From assembly GCA_002337145.1 (NCBI GenBank), contig DDFK01000001.1, positions 768,501-832,500 on the forward strand: a stretch of DNA of 64,000 nucleotides, written 5' to 3'. The translations under genes were made by a program, and so were the position numbers. This DNA comes from Chitinophagaceae bacterium UBA1930. GTDB lineage: Bacteria; Bacteroidota; Bacteroidia; Chitinophagales; Chitinophagaceae. The notes under the pieces are model-generated. The model was given only the letters and a program-made list of their open reading frames with translations, did not search any database and had not been told where the DNA came from. This document shows, one piece after another, positions 27,483 to 35,934 of the stretch (its first letter is position 1; the number at the start of each line of letters is the position of its first letter).

Positions 27483-28544
27483 TTAGCCAGCAATTCTGTA
27501 CTTTTTATACCATATACCCAGTAAAATACCCATTATTGTGCTGATGATGATGGCAATGCCATAGCTGAACAATGGCGAGGAAATCCAGCTTGCCTGGGCA
27601 TTGTATATGCTTGCAAACAGCTCTACCCCCAGCGGGAAGGCAATGAAGCAGCCAATTTTAAACCAGCCAGCATTTTTATTGTGGTAGATAAACGCAACTA
27701 TACATGCAATAATGATTAGCCCAAAAACAATGGGGTTTAACCATGGGCCAAGCGATAACATGCGGCCAAACATAGCTGCAACAGTTTCTGTAGCAAGGCT
27801 TAGCAGGAAAATATAGAAATAATTGTTTGCCTTAAACAAGGTTTGCCAGTCCAATTTTTTATTGACCGATTGGGCAGAAAGAAAAATGGAGAGAATAACA
27901 GTTGCCGGGAGCGTTCCCCTAATGATTAGCTCTGTGTACCTGTTATCATAAATAATATCGCCCATTGTTTGGCGGGATTGGAGATACATGTTGGTTCCTA
28001 AGAATTTGCCAAGCGGAATCCAGGTTAACAGACCAACCATCATTGCAAATAAGGAAACTACCCAAATATTATTGTCAAACACCTTTTCTTTGAAAAATTT
28101 GCTAATACGCTCCCCGTTTCTAAATATCAATACCACCAATAGCAAAATAATCAAGTGTATGCATGCCAACACCAAAGCTGCATTTGTGGTACCCATTTTA
28201 CCCGATGCATTGGTGTAACCTATCAATATCTCTGAAAACTCCAGGATGTTCTTTATTAAAATGGTGAGCCCTATACCAATAAAAATAAACACCCATTCTT
28301 TATTCAAAATGTGGGTACCATTTACTTTCCTGAACTCATGTATCAGTTCATCTTTATTGCCCAAACGAATTTTGGCTACCTCGAACGCCTCAAAAGCTGT
28401 CAGGCCTTTTTGCTGAAGCATTTGTACAGTATCGTATAAATGACTTTTCAATTCCCTCGAATCATTACTGGTTATTGTACCTGCAGACGATAGCTGGTGC
28501 ACGAATGCATCAATAGCTATTGATAATTGAAATTCAGTTGCCAT
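27483..28544 (-). CDS. Multi-pass membrane protein with N-terminal HAAS-like domain, partner of PadR
   Basis: 353 aa. Residues 1-80 form a soluble helical domain (LSSAGTITSNDSRELKSHLYDTVQ...GLTAFEAFEVAKIRLGNKDELIHEFRKVN). It resembles the HAAS/permease-prefix domains that accompany PadR regulators. At least eight hydrophobic segments follow, starting at VFIFIGIGLTILI and ending in IISTIMGILLGIWY. The start at 28544 overlaps the padR 3' end by 28 bases, which indicates translational coupling. No transporter signature is visible; the function is unknown. Confidence 0.8.
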   Translation of the reverse strand: MATEFQLSIAIDAFVHQLSSAGTITSNDSRELKSHLYDTVQMLQQKGLTAFEAFEVAKIRLGNKDELIHEFRKVNGTHILNKEWVFIFIGIGLTILIKNILEFSEILIGYTNASGKMGTTNAALVLACIHLIILLLVVLIFRNGERISKFFKEKVFDNNIWVVSLFAMMVGLLTWIPLGKFLGTNMYLQSRQTMGDIIYDNRYTELIIRGTLPATVILSIFLSAQSVNKKLDWQTLFKANNYFYIFLLSLATETVAAMFGRMLSLGPWLNPIVFGLIIIACIVAFIYHNKNAGWFKIGCFIAFPLGVELFASIYNAQASWISSPLFSYGIAIIISTIMGILLGIWYKKYRIAG

Positions 28545-28861
28545 AAGTTTTGTAATATTTGGTTTACGGATTGCCAGTTTTCTTTTTCTGTTTGTAGTTG
28601 CTTTTTGCCCAATGACGTAAGCTTATAGTATTTTCTCTCCCTACCGTTTTCGGCCTTGTACCATTTAGATGCGATCCATTGGTGGGCTTCCATTTTTTTT
28701 AATATAGGATATAATGTACCCTCGGCAAATTCCAGCTGGCCGTTGCTTTGTTCTTTAATGGCTTTAATAATTTCATATCCATAGCTTTCGCCTTTGGCAA
28801 GTACAGCCAGTATCATGGGAAATGAAGATGCGGCAATAAGGTCTTTTGGCAAATCAGGCAT
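28517..28861 (-). CDS. PadR-family transcriptional regulator
   Basis: 114 aa from the ATG at 28861. The longer ORF start at 28918 falls within the promoter/operator and is rejected. The winged helix spans about residues 10-85: GESYGYEIIKAIKEQSNGQLEFAEGTLYPILKKMEAHQWI, then ENGRERKYYKLTSLGKKQL, the PadR wing. A short C-terminal dimerisation helix follows, as in the small PadR subfamily 2. It overlaps the membrane-protein gene that it probably controls, and sits directly downstream of a perfect inverted repeat. Confidence 0.93.
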   Translation of the reverse strand: MPDLPKDLIAASSFPMILAVLAKGESYGYEIIKAIKEQSNGQLEFAEGTLYPILKKMEAHQWIASKWYKAENGRERKYYKLTSLGKKQLQTEKENWQSVNQILQNLWQLNFNYQ

Positions 28862-28881
28862 AGCAGTTCTAAGTGTTTGTA

Positions 28882-28910
28882 CAAATATACATAGAACTAC
28901 TATGTATATT
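28882..28910 (-). promoter_or_regulatory. Promoter and PadR-type operator
   Basis: AATATACATAG at 28884-28894 and CTATGTATATT at 28900-28910 are perfect 11-bp inverted repeats around AACTA, with the ACAT/ATGT halves typical of PadR sites. On the minus strand the left arm overlaps TATATTTG (28889-28882), an exact TAnnTTTG -7 box, and a TTTG lies 22 bases upstream. Bound protein would occlude the promoter. Confidence 0.8.
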
Positions 28911-28945
28911 CCAAACAAAACCTTGTATTTTATTAAACAAAAAAA

Positions 28946-28963
28946 CCAGCCCTTAAGGGCTGG
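28946..28963 (-). terminator. Terminator of the 311-aa secreted gene
   Basis: CCAGCCCTTAAGGGCTGG is an 18-bp perfect palindrome. On the minus strand it is followed by TTTTTTTG. It lies 26 bases beyond the stop at 28989. Confidence 0.85.
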
Positions 28964-28988
28964 CTCTATTTTTTCTGGGGGCTAAATA

Positions 28989-29924
28989 CTATTTTACAGC
29001 TACGTCTTTATCGGCTCCAACAAATTTTTCAATTACTGTTTTGGCTTGCTTACCAGCCTCATCCAGTGTAATTGTTTTGGCATTCCATTGCTTTTGCAAT
29101 GAACCAAAATATTCATCCAATCTTTTGCTCTCTACTTTATTTTTTAAGTTGATGGCAGACTGTGCCTTAACCACTGCATCCCATTGCGTCCTGATAACGG
29201 TCCAAAAAGCACCGTTTTTGTCCCACCAGGCTTTTGCAGCAGCACATTTGCTGTCGGGCAATTTCACGTAAGCATTCAACCCTTTTTCCTGTACCAATAA
29301 TTTCTCGGCATTGCCTTCTTTGATGATCTTGTCGTTGTCTTGCTCATGCAGGTAACCAGCTGCGTTTAAGGCAATACGGTTGCCTCTTTTCAGTATCTGG
29401 TAATCGTTTCTTGTACTATATTCACGACGTGGCAAGGGGGCATTGGTTGTGTTTTCCCAATAGGTTTTGCCATTGGCAGTAATCCATGAACTGGTACCTT
29501 GATAACGCGGGGCATCATCAACTTCCCAAACAGTTTGTGTCCATTTTCCTTTTGTTTCCTCAGCAGGAATGGCCTGTTTTGTCCATTGCTTATTGCCTTG
29601 GTAAACCAGGATATCGTTTGCCTGGTATTCCCAATCCTCACGCCAGTGCTTTACAATCATGGTATCATTTATTACCAATAAATGCTGGATGATGATTTTG
29701 TTATTGGAAACGGCAATAGGCAAAGCCAACTCGGCAGTGGCGTGGCTATGTTCACGGTCGTGGAATTTATAAGTTGTGTCTGGAGCAAATGTTTCGGCAT
29801 ACCTAAAATCCACATCGAAGCAGCCACACAATTTTTCAATATTCTTTTTGCCCTCTTGCTGCTGGGCCCTGGCAGAAACTACTGTTGCCAATAACAGTAT
29901 AGAAGTGATCAGTCTTTTGTTCAT
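28989..29924 (-). CDS. Secreted protein, DUF6607-like
   Basis: 311 aa from the ATG at 29924. The longer start at 29972 puts 16 residues before an otherwise standard signal peptide (MNKRLITSILLLATVVSARAQ). The mature part opens with KKNIEKLCGCFDVDFRYAETFAPD, contains tryptophan-rich blocks (HWREDWEYQANDILVYQG; KGKWTQTVWEVDDAPRYQG) and ends in a charged helical segment. I recognise this as the DUF6607 type, which has no established function; the name is from memory. It is probably periplasmic or on the outer membrane. It is a single-gene unit, with terminators on both sides of the spacer. Confidence 0.75.
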   Translation of the reverse strand: MNKRLITSILLLATVVSARAQQQEGKKNIEKLCGCFDVDFRYAETFAPDTTYKFHDREHSHATAELALPIAVSNNKIIIQHLLVINDTMIVKHWREDWEYQANDILVYQGNKQWTKQAIPAEETKGKWTQTVWEVDDAPRYQGTSSWITANGKTYWENTTNAPLPRREYSTRNDYQILKRGNRIALNAAGYLHEQDNDKIIKEGNAEKLLVQEKGLNAYVKLPDSKCAAAKAWWDKNGAFWTVIRTQWDAVVKAQSAINLKNKVESKRLDEYFGSLQKQWNAKTITLDEAGKQAKTVIEKFVGADKDVAVK

Positions 29925-30069
29925 TATTAATATAAGTTTTACAATTGAGTGACAAAAGAACTGCAATGACAATTCAATGACTTACGGAAAGGGTAAATCG
30001 GAGTTACGCAAACGGGAAATGTATTTGAGGAATGAGAAAATGACCTCCTGCAATTGAGGGAATAAAAAA

Positions 30070-30085
30070 AGCCCTGAAAGGGCCT
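30070..30085 (-). terminator. Terminator downstream of tRNA-Met
   Basis: On the minus strand AGGCCCTTTCAGGGCTTTTTTTATT forms a 5-6 bp GC stem followed by seven T, starting 3 bases after the tRNA 3' end. Confidence 0.8.
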
Positions 30086-30087
30086 TG

Positions 30088-30161
30088 TAGTGGGGAGCAG
30101 ACTTGAACTGCCGACCTTCGGGTTATGAATCCGATGCTCTAACCAGCTGAGCTACCCCACC
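30088..30161 (-). tRNA. tRNA-Met (anticodon CAT)
   Basis: 74 nt cloverleaf. The acceptor GGTGGGG pairs with CCCCACT (one G-U). The D-arm is GCTC...GAGC. The anticodon loop is TTCATAA with CAT. The T-arm is GGCAGTTCAAGTCTGC, and the discriminator is A. CCA is not encoded. It is elongator Met by overall form, but tRNA-Ile with lysidine-modified CAT cannot be excluded from sequence alone. Confidence 0.93.
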
Positions 30162-30272
30162 GTTTTGGGCTGCAAATATAGGGGGTTTGGTTAAAATAGT
30201 GGAAGTAGGGCCAAAAGTTTTTGGTTCAACAGCAAATGTTGCGGGGTTATCTGTTGATTGGAATGAATGAAT

Positions 30273-32339
30273 CTAGTATTTCAGCAACCGTTCTATACGT
30301 TCTGCAACTTTTGCGGCAGTGGGTAGCATGGCTGCTTCCAATGCAAGGTTAATGGGCACTGCAGGTAAGTTCAATGCACCCATTACTTCTACTTTGGCGT
30401 CTAGAAAATGGTAGCATTGATTGGATACACGGAGCGATAATGCTTCTGCAAACGAATTGTTTTGCTGCTCTTCGGTTAGTACCAATACTTTTCCGTGTTT
30501 ACGAACACTTGAAAAAACCAGTTCCTCGTCTAAAGGGTACAGCGTACGCAGATCGATAATTTCTACTTTGCCTGCAAATTTTTCTGCTGCAGCTTTGGCC
30601 CAATAAACACCCATACCATAAGTAATAATACAAACTGTTTCGCCTTTTTTTACCTTATCTGCCTCAGCAGCCACAACAACATTTGCTTTACCTAAAGGCA
30701 ATACATAATCTTTTGAAGGCTCTACTGTTTTTGCATCTTCCGTTCCAGGAACCTTACTCCAGTATAGGCCTTTATGTTCCAGCATTACAACGGGGTTGGG
30801 ATCAAGAAAAGCCGCCTTCATCAAACCCTTCATATCTGCCGCATTACTGGGGTAACAAATTTTTATCCCTTTAACAGTAAGTAAGGTGCTTTCCACGCTT
30901 CCGCTATGGTAAGGGCCGCCGCCGCCGTATGCACCAATTGGCACACGCAATACCATTTGTACGGGAAACTTGCCATTGCTTAAATAGCAGGATTTGGAAA
31001 TTTCCGTTATCAATTGGTTCAGCCCTGGGTATATATAATCTGCAAATTGTACCTCCACAATCGGCTTCAGCCCCAAAGCACTCATGCCTATGGTTGAACC
31101 TACGATATAGGCTTCTTGTATAGCTGTGTTGAATACACGATGGTCGCCGAATTTTTCGGCCAAGGTTGCTGCTTCCCTGAATACACCGCCCAGCCGCCTG
31201 CCAACATCCTGCCCATACAAAATCGCTTCTGGATATTCTTCCATCAACTCTTCCATGGCGTGCAGGGCTGCATCTACCATGATTGTTTTCTCCGCATTCT
31301 TTGGCGTTCTGATGCCCCGCTCTTCTTTTATTGCGGCAGGGGCAAATACATGCTGCTCTACCAAATCTGCTGTTGGTTCTACAGCCTGTTGTGCTTTTGC
31401 AAATGCTTCGGCCACTTCTTGCTGCACTGTATTTTCAACCTCGGTTATTTCATGTTCGTTAAAGCCTACCCCGTTTAACAATAGGCGTAGCTTGGGAATA
31501 GGATCGTATAAACCATGTTTCAACAAGTCTTCCCTGCTCCTGTAAAATTCTTTGCGTACACCGCTTGTATGATGGCCCAGCAATGGTACACGGGCGTGCA
31601 CCAGTATAGGTTTACGTTCGGTACGCACATACTCAAATGCAGACTGCATGGTGTCGAAGCTGCTCATGAAGTCGCTACCATCGCACTGTACACGTTTTAG
31701 CCCTTTAAAGCCCAGTGCATATTCATAGGCAGTCATGGCCCTTGCTTCTTCGGCAGTTACACTAATGCCCCATTGGTTGTCCTGTACCAGGTAAATAATG
31801 GGCAACTGTTTCAACACGGCAAACTGAAAGGCTTCGCTTACCTCACCTTCGGTAATGCTATTGTCGCCAAATGAGCATACCACAACCGGCATTTCGCCAT
31901 TGTTGCCTTTTTTTAGTATTGCCTGATGATGCTGTTCTATAAATTGTATGCCCTGTGCCAGTCCCGTTGTTGGTATGGCCTGCATACCAGTTGCACTGCT
32001 TTGGTGGATGATGGAAGGACGGATACCATCTTTATTGGAAGGATGGCAGTAGTAGGAACGGCCACCACTAAAAGGGTCGTCTTTTTTGGCCAATAGTTGC
32101 AGCATTAATTCGTAAGGCTTAAAACCTGCAGACAGCATAATGCTGTCGTCACGGTAATAAGGGCTAACCCAATCCTGTTGCTGCAATTGCAAACCAGTGG
32201 CTATCTGTATGGCTTCGTGCCCACGAGAAGAAGAATGCACATATTTACAGATGTTGCGGTTTGCATCATATGTATCGCACATGGACTTTGAAGTAACCAT
32301 GAGCTTGTATGCCTTCAATAAAGTTTCGGGGTTAAGCAT
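30273..32339 (-). CDS. Fused alpha/beta E1 component of a branched-chain-type 2-oxoacid dehydrogenase
   Basis: 688 aa. Residues 1 to about 330 are the E1-alpha half, with the ThDP motif SFGDNSITEGEVSEAF...VQDNQWGIS (about 153-195) and the phosphorylation-loop-like HHTSGVRKEFYR. Residues about 345-688 are the E1-beta half (ALHAMEELMEEYPEAILYGQDVG, IGMSALGLKPIVEVQFADY, GAYGGGGPYHSGS, VLVLTEEQ). It decarboxylates a 2-oxoacid and passes the acyl group to E2 lipoate. Fused E1 is common in Bacteroidota. E2 and E3 are not nearby, and substrate (branched-chain versus other) is inferred from family resemblance. Confidence 0.92.
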   Translation of the reverse strand: MLNPETLLKAYKLMVTSKSMCDTYDANRNICKYVHSSSRGHEAIQIATGLQLQQQDWVSPYYRDDSIMLSAGFKPYELMLQLLAKKDDPFSGGRSYYCHPSNKDGIRPSIIHQSSATGMQAIPTTGLAQGIQFIEQHHQAILKKGNNGEMPVVVCSFGDNSITEGEVSEAFQFAVLKQLPIIYLVQDNQWGISVTAEEARAMTAYEYALGFKGLKRVQCDGSDFMSSFDTMQSAFEYVRTERKPILVHARVPLLGHHTSGVRKEFYRSREDLLKHGLYDPIPKLRLLLNGVGFNEHEITEVENTVQQEVAEAFAKAQQAVEPTADLVEQHVFAPAAIKEERGIRTPKNAEKTIMVDAALHAMEELMEEYPEAILYGQDVGRRLGGVFREAATLAEKFGDHRVFNTAIQEAYIVGSTIGMSALGLKPIVEVQFADYIYPGLNQLITEISKSCYLSNGKFPVQMVLRVPIGAYGGGGPYHSGSVESTLLTVKGIKICYPSNAADMKGLMKAAFLDPNPVVMLEHKGLYWSKVPGTEDAKTVEPSKDYVLPLGKANVVVAAEADKVKKGETVCIITYGMGVYWAKAAAEKFAGKVEIIDLRTLYPLDEELVFSSVRKHGKVLVLTEEQQNNSFAEALSLRVSNQCYHFLDAKVEVMGALNLPAVPINLALEAAMLPTAAKVAERIERLLKY

Positions 32340-32416
32340 TGCTGTAAATATCTAACTACTTCATTGCAGAAAAAGGGAATGGTAAGAAGTTTTGAATGGA
32401 AGCAGAGTTGTCCACT

Positions 32417-33028
32417 TTACTTGATTTCCAGTTCAAACAGTTTTTCTTTTTCAAAAAAACCTTCCAGCACGTCGCCTACAACACATTCGCCCACACCGGC
32501 TGGCGTACCTGTAAATACCATATCGCCAATATTCAATGAAAAATAATTGGAAATATGGGCCACAATTTCGTCAAACGAAAAAAGCATATCGGTAGTAATG
32601 CCCTGCTGAACGGTTTGCTTATTGTTTTGGAGAGAGAAATTGACCGGGGCTTTCAACATACCAGGCGTTATGTCAATCCATTTGCCTACCACTGCACTAT
32701 TGTCCCAGGACTTTGCTTTTTCCCAGGGCAGGCCTTTTTTCTTCAGGTCTGCCTGAATGTCCCTTGCGGTAAAATCTATGCCTACCGTTACGGCGTTATA
32801 ATATTTATTGGCTTGTTTTTCGGGAATGTACCTTCCATTCTTGCTGATGCGTAGCACCAGTTCAACTTCGTAATGAAGCTCGTTGCTAAATTCGGGGTAA
32901 TAGAATGGGGTGTTTGATTGAAGCAGTGCATTCTTGGGCTTCATGAATATAACAGGCTCATCCGGAACATCGTTTCCAAGTTCCTTCGCATGGTCAACAT
33001 AATTTCTACCTACACAAAATATTTTCAT
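32417..33028 (-). CDS. Fumarylacetoacetate hydrolase (FAH) family protein
   Basis: 203 aa, the short single-domain form. Begins MKIFCVGRNYVDHAKELGN. The metal ligands of the fold are visible in LHYEVELVLRI (E-x-E) and IDFTARDIQADLKKKGLPWEKAKSWD. The C-terminal MVFTGTPAGVGECVVGDVLEG is a hallmark. Family members hydrolyse or decarboxylate beta-dicarbonyl compounds such as acylpyruvates and oxaloacetate. It lies between the E1 gene and pth on the same strand, with spacers of 77 and 124 bases. Confidence 0.93.
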   Translation of the reverse strand: MKIFCVGRNYVDHAKELGNDVPDEPVIFMKPKNALLQSNTPFYYPEFSNELHYEVELVLRISKNGRYIPEKQANKYYNAVTVGIDFTARDIQADLKKKGLPWEKAKSWDNSAVVGKWIDITPGMLKAPVNFSLQNNKQTVQQGITTDMLFSFDEIVAHISNYFSLNIGDMVFTGTPAGVGECVVGDVLEGFFEKEKLFELEIK

Positions 33029-33152
33029 GGCTGCTGTTTAAAATAACAATTAAATAGCTTCTACCTAAACTCATTAGAAAATGAACAAAGGTGGCGATAG
33101 GCTATTTATATTTATATTTCTTTAACTATTAACAGATTTCTGTGCCGTTTTA

Positions 33153-33728
33153 TTATGCAAAGCCCAAATTATTTACCGTATTCATGGTTCTTTCTATACC
33201 AATTGCGGCAAAGGATTCTATGATTTCAACCGATTTTTCAATCTTTTTATTGATAATGGGCTGCTCGGTCGGCAGCCACCTGCTCAACACAAAGTCGGCC
33301 TGCATACCCTTAGGAAAGTTATTGCCAATACCAAAACGCAACTTGGGGTATTTATCGGTATTGAGCATGAATTGGATATCCTTTAACCCGTTATGCCCGG
33401 CATCGCTACCAGATGCACGAAGCCTCAATTTATCCATGGGCAAAGCCAGGTCGTCCACAATGGTCAATGTGTTTTCAATAGCTATTTTTTCCTTGTCAAG
33501 CCAGTATTTAAAGGCCTTTCCACTCAGGTTCATGTAGGTAGTGGGCTTTATGCAAATAAAAATCTTGCCTTTCCATTTTACCTCTGCCACTTCTGCAAGC
33601 CTGTCCAGCTTAAACATGCCGCCATGCTTCAATGCAAATGCATCCACTACATCAAACCCAATATTATGGCGTGTGTGGCGGTATTCATTGCCAATATTGC
33701 CCAAACCAACAATTAAAAATTTACTCAT
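33153..33728 (-). CDS. pth: Peptidyl-tRNA hydrolase
   Basis: 191 aa. It releases peptidyl-tRNA that drops off ribosomes. FLIVGLGNIGNEYRHTRHNIGFDVVD carries the catalytic Asn and His. VDDLALPMDKLRLRASGSDAGHNGLKDI contains the catalytic Asp and the GHNGL block. IGNNFPKGMQADFVLSRW is the substrate-groove motif. A perfect TAnnTTTG match (TATTTTTG on the minus strand near 33748-33741) lies just upstream. It is divergent from the histidine kinase gene. Confidence 0.97.
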   Translation of the reverse strand: MSKFLIVGLGNIGNEYRHTRHNIGFDVVDAFALKHGGMFKLDRLAEVAEVKWKGKIFICIKPTTYMNLSGKAFKYWLDKEKIAIENTLTIVDDLALPMDKLRLRASGSDAGHNGLKDIQFMLNTDKYPKLRFGIGNNFPKGMQADFVLSRWLPTEQPIINKKIEKSVEIIESFAAIGIERTMNTVNNLGFA

Positions 33729-33758
33729 AATGCTTAGTGCACAAAAATAATACTAACA

Positions 33759-35171
33759 ATGCAATTTGCATTTCAATATAAATCAAGGAAATTCGTTTGT
33801 ACAATAACCAGCAACGTAACCGTGAAGACTACAAGAACCCCCATACCTTTTTTGCCCTTACTGAACAAGCTCTTAAATATAGGTGTTACTGATAAGCTCT
33901 CTTTTGAGGAGAAACGCAAGACCAGGGCCTTTAACATGGTTGCCTTATTAGGCGTTAATTCCAGTTTGATATTTTTCTGTATCAACCTGTTTCATGGCAT
34001 TTATGTGCTGTGCATCTTCAACCTGTTTTCGGCCCTTGCTGCTTTTGGGGTAATCCATTTTCATTACAGGGAAAATTACCGGTCGGGTTATATTGTCATG
34101 ACCTCTATCCTATCGCTTGTATTTAGCGGCAGTGCGGTTCTGTTTAAGAACAATGTAGAGTTTTATCTGCTGCTTATTGTAACGTCTACAGTAACATTGG
34201 TGCGAAGCAGAAAGGTGGCTTTTATCATTGGCTTTATTAATGCCATGCTTTTTTTGGGTGTTTATATGTTCAAGCATTTGGTAACCTATGATGTTGTTAG
34301 CGAAACCAGACGTGACATTAATCTTTCCCTGTGGGTAGCGTTCTTTTTGATGTTGTTGTATTTTCTGAAAAGGCAGAACTATAATTACCAAAGCAATGTG
34401 GAGGAGAAGAATAATTTGCTGGAACTGCAGCAGCAGCAATTGATAGAACAGAAGTATCAATTGGAGGACAGCAACAATAAGCTACAGATCTTGAACAAGA
34501 CAAAGGAGAAACTTTTTTCCATAGTGGCACATGATATACGCACCCCTATTGCAGGCCTGAAAACATCGCTTGAACTGTTTAACCAGAATACGATTACGAA
34601 AGAGGAATTTACCGAGCTTTCTACCGAACTGTCCATACAGGTAAACCAGCTACAGAACAATCTGGATAACCTGTTGTATTGGAGCCGTAGCCAGATGAAC
34701 GGCATTGAAGCCAAGAAAGCTACCGTTTCATTAAAGCCAATTGTGTTGGATACATTGAACCTGTTGCAACAGAACCTATCGAGTAAGAACATTAAAATAG
34801 ATTTTGCCGTAACAGAGTCATTTAATGTATATGCCGATGCCAACCATATACTGTTGATTTTACGCAATCTTATTTCCAACGCTATCAAGTACAGTTATCC
34901 CAATGGCCGGATTGTACTGTCTGCAAAGCATGAACAACCTTTTATCTTGTTTTCCGTACAGGATTTTGGGACTGGTATAAATGCCGCAAAACTCGATTCG
35001 CTTTTCCAGCAGGGCGAAATCACTTCGCAATACGGCACACAAAATGAAAAGGGAACAGGCCTTGGGCTAATGCTTTGCAAAGAGTTTGTTGAAAAAAACG
35101 GCGGGATGGTTTGGGGCGAAAGCCAGGAGAAAAAGGGAAGCATATTTACGTTCAGCATTCCTGCCGCATAA
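33759..35171 (+). CDS. Membrane sensor histidine kinase (five or six transmembrane helices)
   Basis: 470 aa as drawn. The first ~45 residues look unlike the rest, and the real start may be further in, for example the ATG encoding MVALLGV. Helices cover about 65-215 (VALLGVNSSLIFFCINLF; FYLLLIVTSTVTLV; KVAFIIGFINAMLFLGVYMF; WVAFFLMLLYFL). A coiled coil follows (about 220-250). The H-box is FSIVAHDIRTPIAGLKTS with His258, the N-box LRNLISNAIKYS, G1 QDFGTGIN and G2 GTGLGLMLCKEFVEKNGG. It has the 7TM-like sensor type without a periplasmic domain. No response regulator is adjacent. Confidence 0.9.
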   Translation: MQFAFQYKSRKFVCTITSNVTVKTTRTPIPFLPLLNKLLNIGVTDKLSFEEKRKTRAFNMVALLGVNSSLIFFCINLFHGIYVLCIFNLFSALAAFGVIHFHYRENYRSGYIVMTSILSLVFSGSAVLFKNNVEFYLLLIVTSTVTLVRSRKVAFIIGFINAMLFLGVYMFKHLVTYDVVSETRRDINLSLWVAFFLMLLYFLKRQNYNYQSNVEEKNNLLELQQQQLIEQKYQLEDSNNKLQILNKTKEKLFSIVAHDIRTPIAGLKTSLELFNQNTITKEEFTELSTELSIQVNQLQNNLDNLLYWSRSQMNGIEAKKATVSLKPIVLDTLNLLQQNLSSKNIKIDFAVTESFNVYADANHILLILRNLISNAIKYSYPNGRIVLSAKHEQPFILFSVQDFGTGINAAKLDSLFQQGEITSQYGTQNEKGTGLGLMLCKEFVEKNGGMVWGESQEKKGSIFTFSIPAA

Positions 35172-35176
35172 AAAAA

Positions 35177-35200
35177 ATCCCCCAGCAAATGCCGGGGGAT
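35177..35200. terminator. Bidirectional terminator between the histidine kinase gene and rplY
   Basis: ATCCCCC and GGGGGAT pair around a 9-10 base loop. On the minus strand (rplY side) TTTTTTT follows directly. The genes converge here. Confidence 0.85.
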
Positions 35201-35224
35201 CTGTAAAATATAAGACCGTTTGTA

Positions 35225-35815
35225 CTATTTCTTCTTTTCTTCTTTTGCAGCATTTGCTTCGTCTTGTTTCAACTGACGTGTCATTACTACAGATGCAATA
35301 GGGATACGTGGAGAGTTCATTACTTCCATATCTGTTGCATTTACATCCTGTACACGTAAGTTTTCGTTTACTTTAAGGTTAGTAATGTCAACCTCAAGGT
35401 TTTCTTTTAAGAACTTAGGCAAAGTCTTTACTTTGATGGACTTCATTTTGATCACCAACTTACCACCATCTTTAACACCAATGGAGTTACCGGTGAATTT
35501 CAAAGGCAAGTCAGCAATTACTTTTTTACCTTCTACCAATTCCAACAAATCAACGTGAATTAAAGCATCGCTCACTTTGTCAAATTGCAAATCTTTCAAG
35601 ATGCAAGTGTAGGACTTACCATCCACTTTTATTTCTGCCAATTGGAAATCGGCAGTGTACACCAGAGATTTGAACGCTTTTGCAGGAGCTGAAAAATTAA
35701 CTTCTGTAGCACCCCCGTAAATTACAGCTGGCACTGCTTCCTGAGAGCGTACTTGGCGGGTGGCTTTTTTGCCAAATTCGGTCCTCAGTTGTCCTTCGAT
35801 TGTAACTGTTTTCAT
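35225..35815 (-). CDS. rplY: 50S ribosomal protein L25 (Ctc/TL5 long form)
   Basis: 196 aa, the long form. The N-terminal 5S-rRNA-binding domain (MKTVTIEGQLRTEFGKKATR, AVPAVIYGG) is followed by the C-terminal TL5-type beta domain. The sequence ends in a lysine/glutamate-rich tail (EEKKK). It binds 5S rRNA in the large subunit. Upstream on the minus strand TACTTTCG is a 7/8 -7 box. It is transcribed alone. Confidence 0.95.
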   Translation of the reverse strand: MKTVTIEGQLRTEFGKKATRQVRSQEAVPAVIYGGATEVNFSAPAKAFKSLVYTADFQLAEIKVDGKSYTCILKDLQFDKVSDALIHVDLLELVEGKKVIADLPLKFTGNSIGVKDGGKLVIKMKSIKVKTLPKFLKENLEVDITNLKVNENLRVQDVNATDMEVMNSPRIPIASVVMTRQLKQDEANAAKEEKKK

Positions 35816-35934
35816 TATATAATTTTTTTTGGACGGCGAAAGTAGGGAAATATGTCCAAAATAGTCGCATTCATGACAAGTAATCTGGTAAAATGGCTAT
35901 AAAGCAGTTTTGTGCCTTGTAAACCAGCTATATT

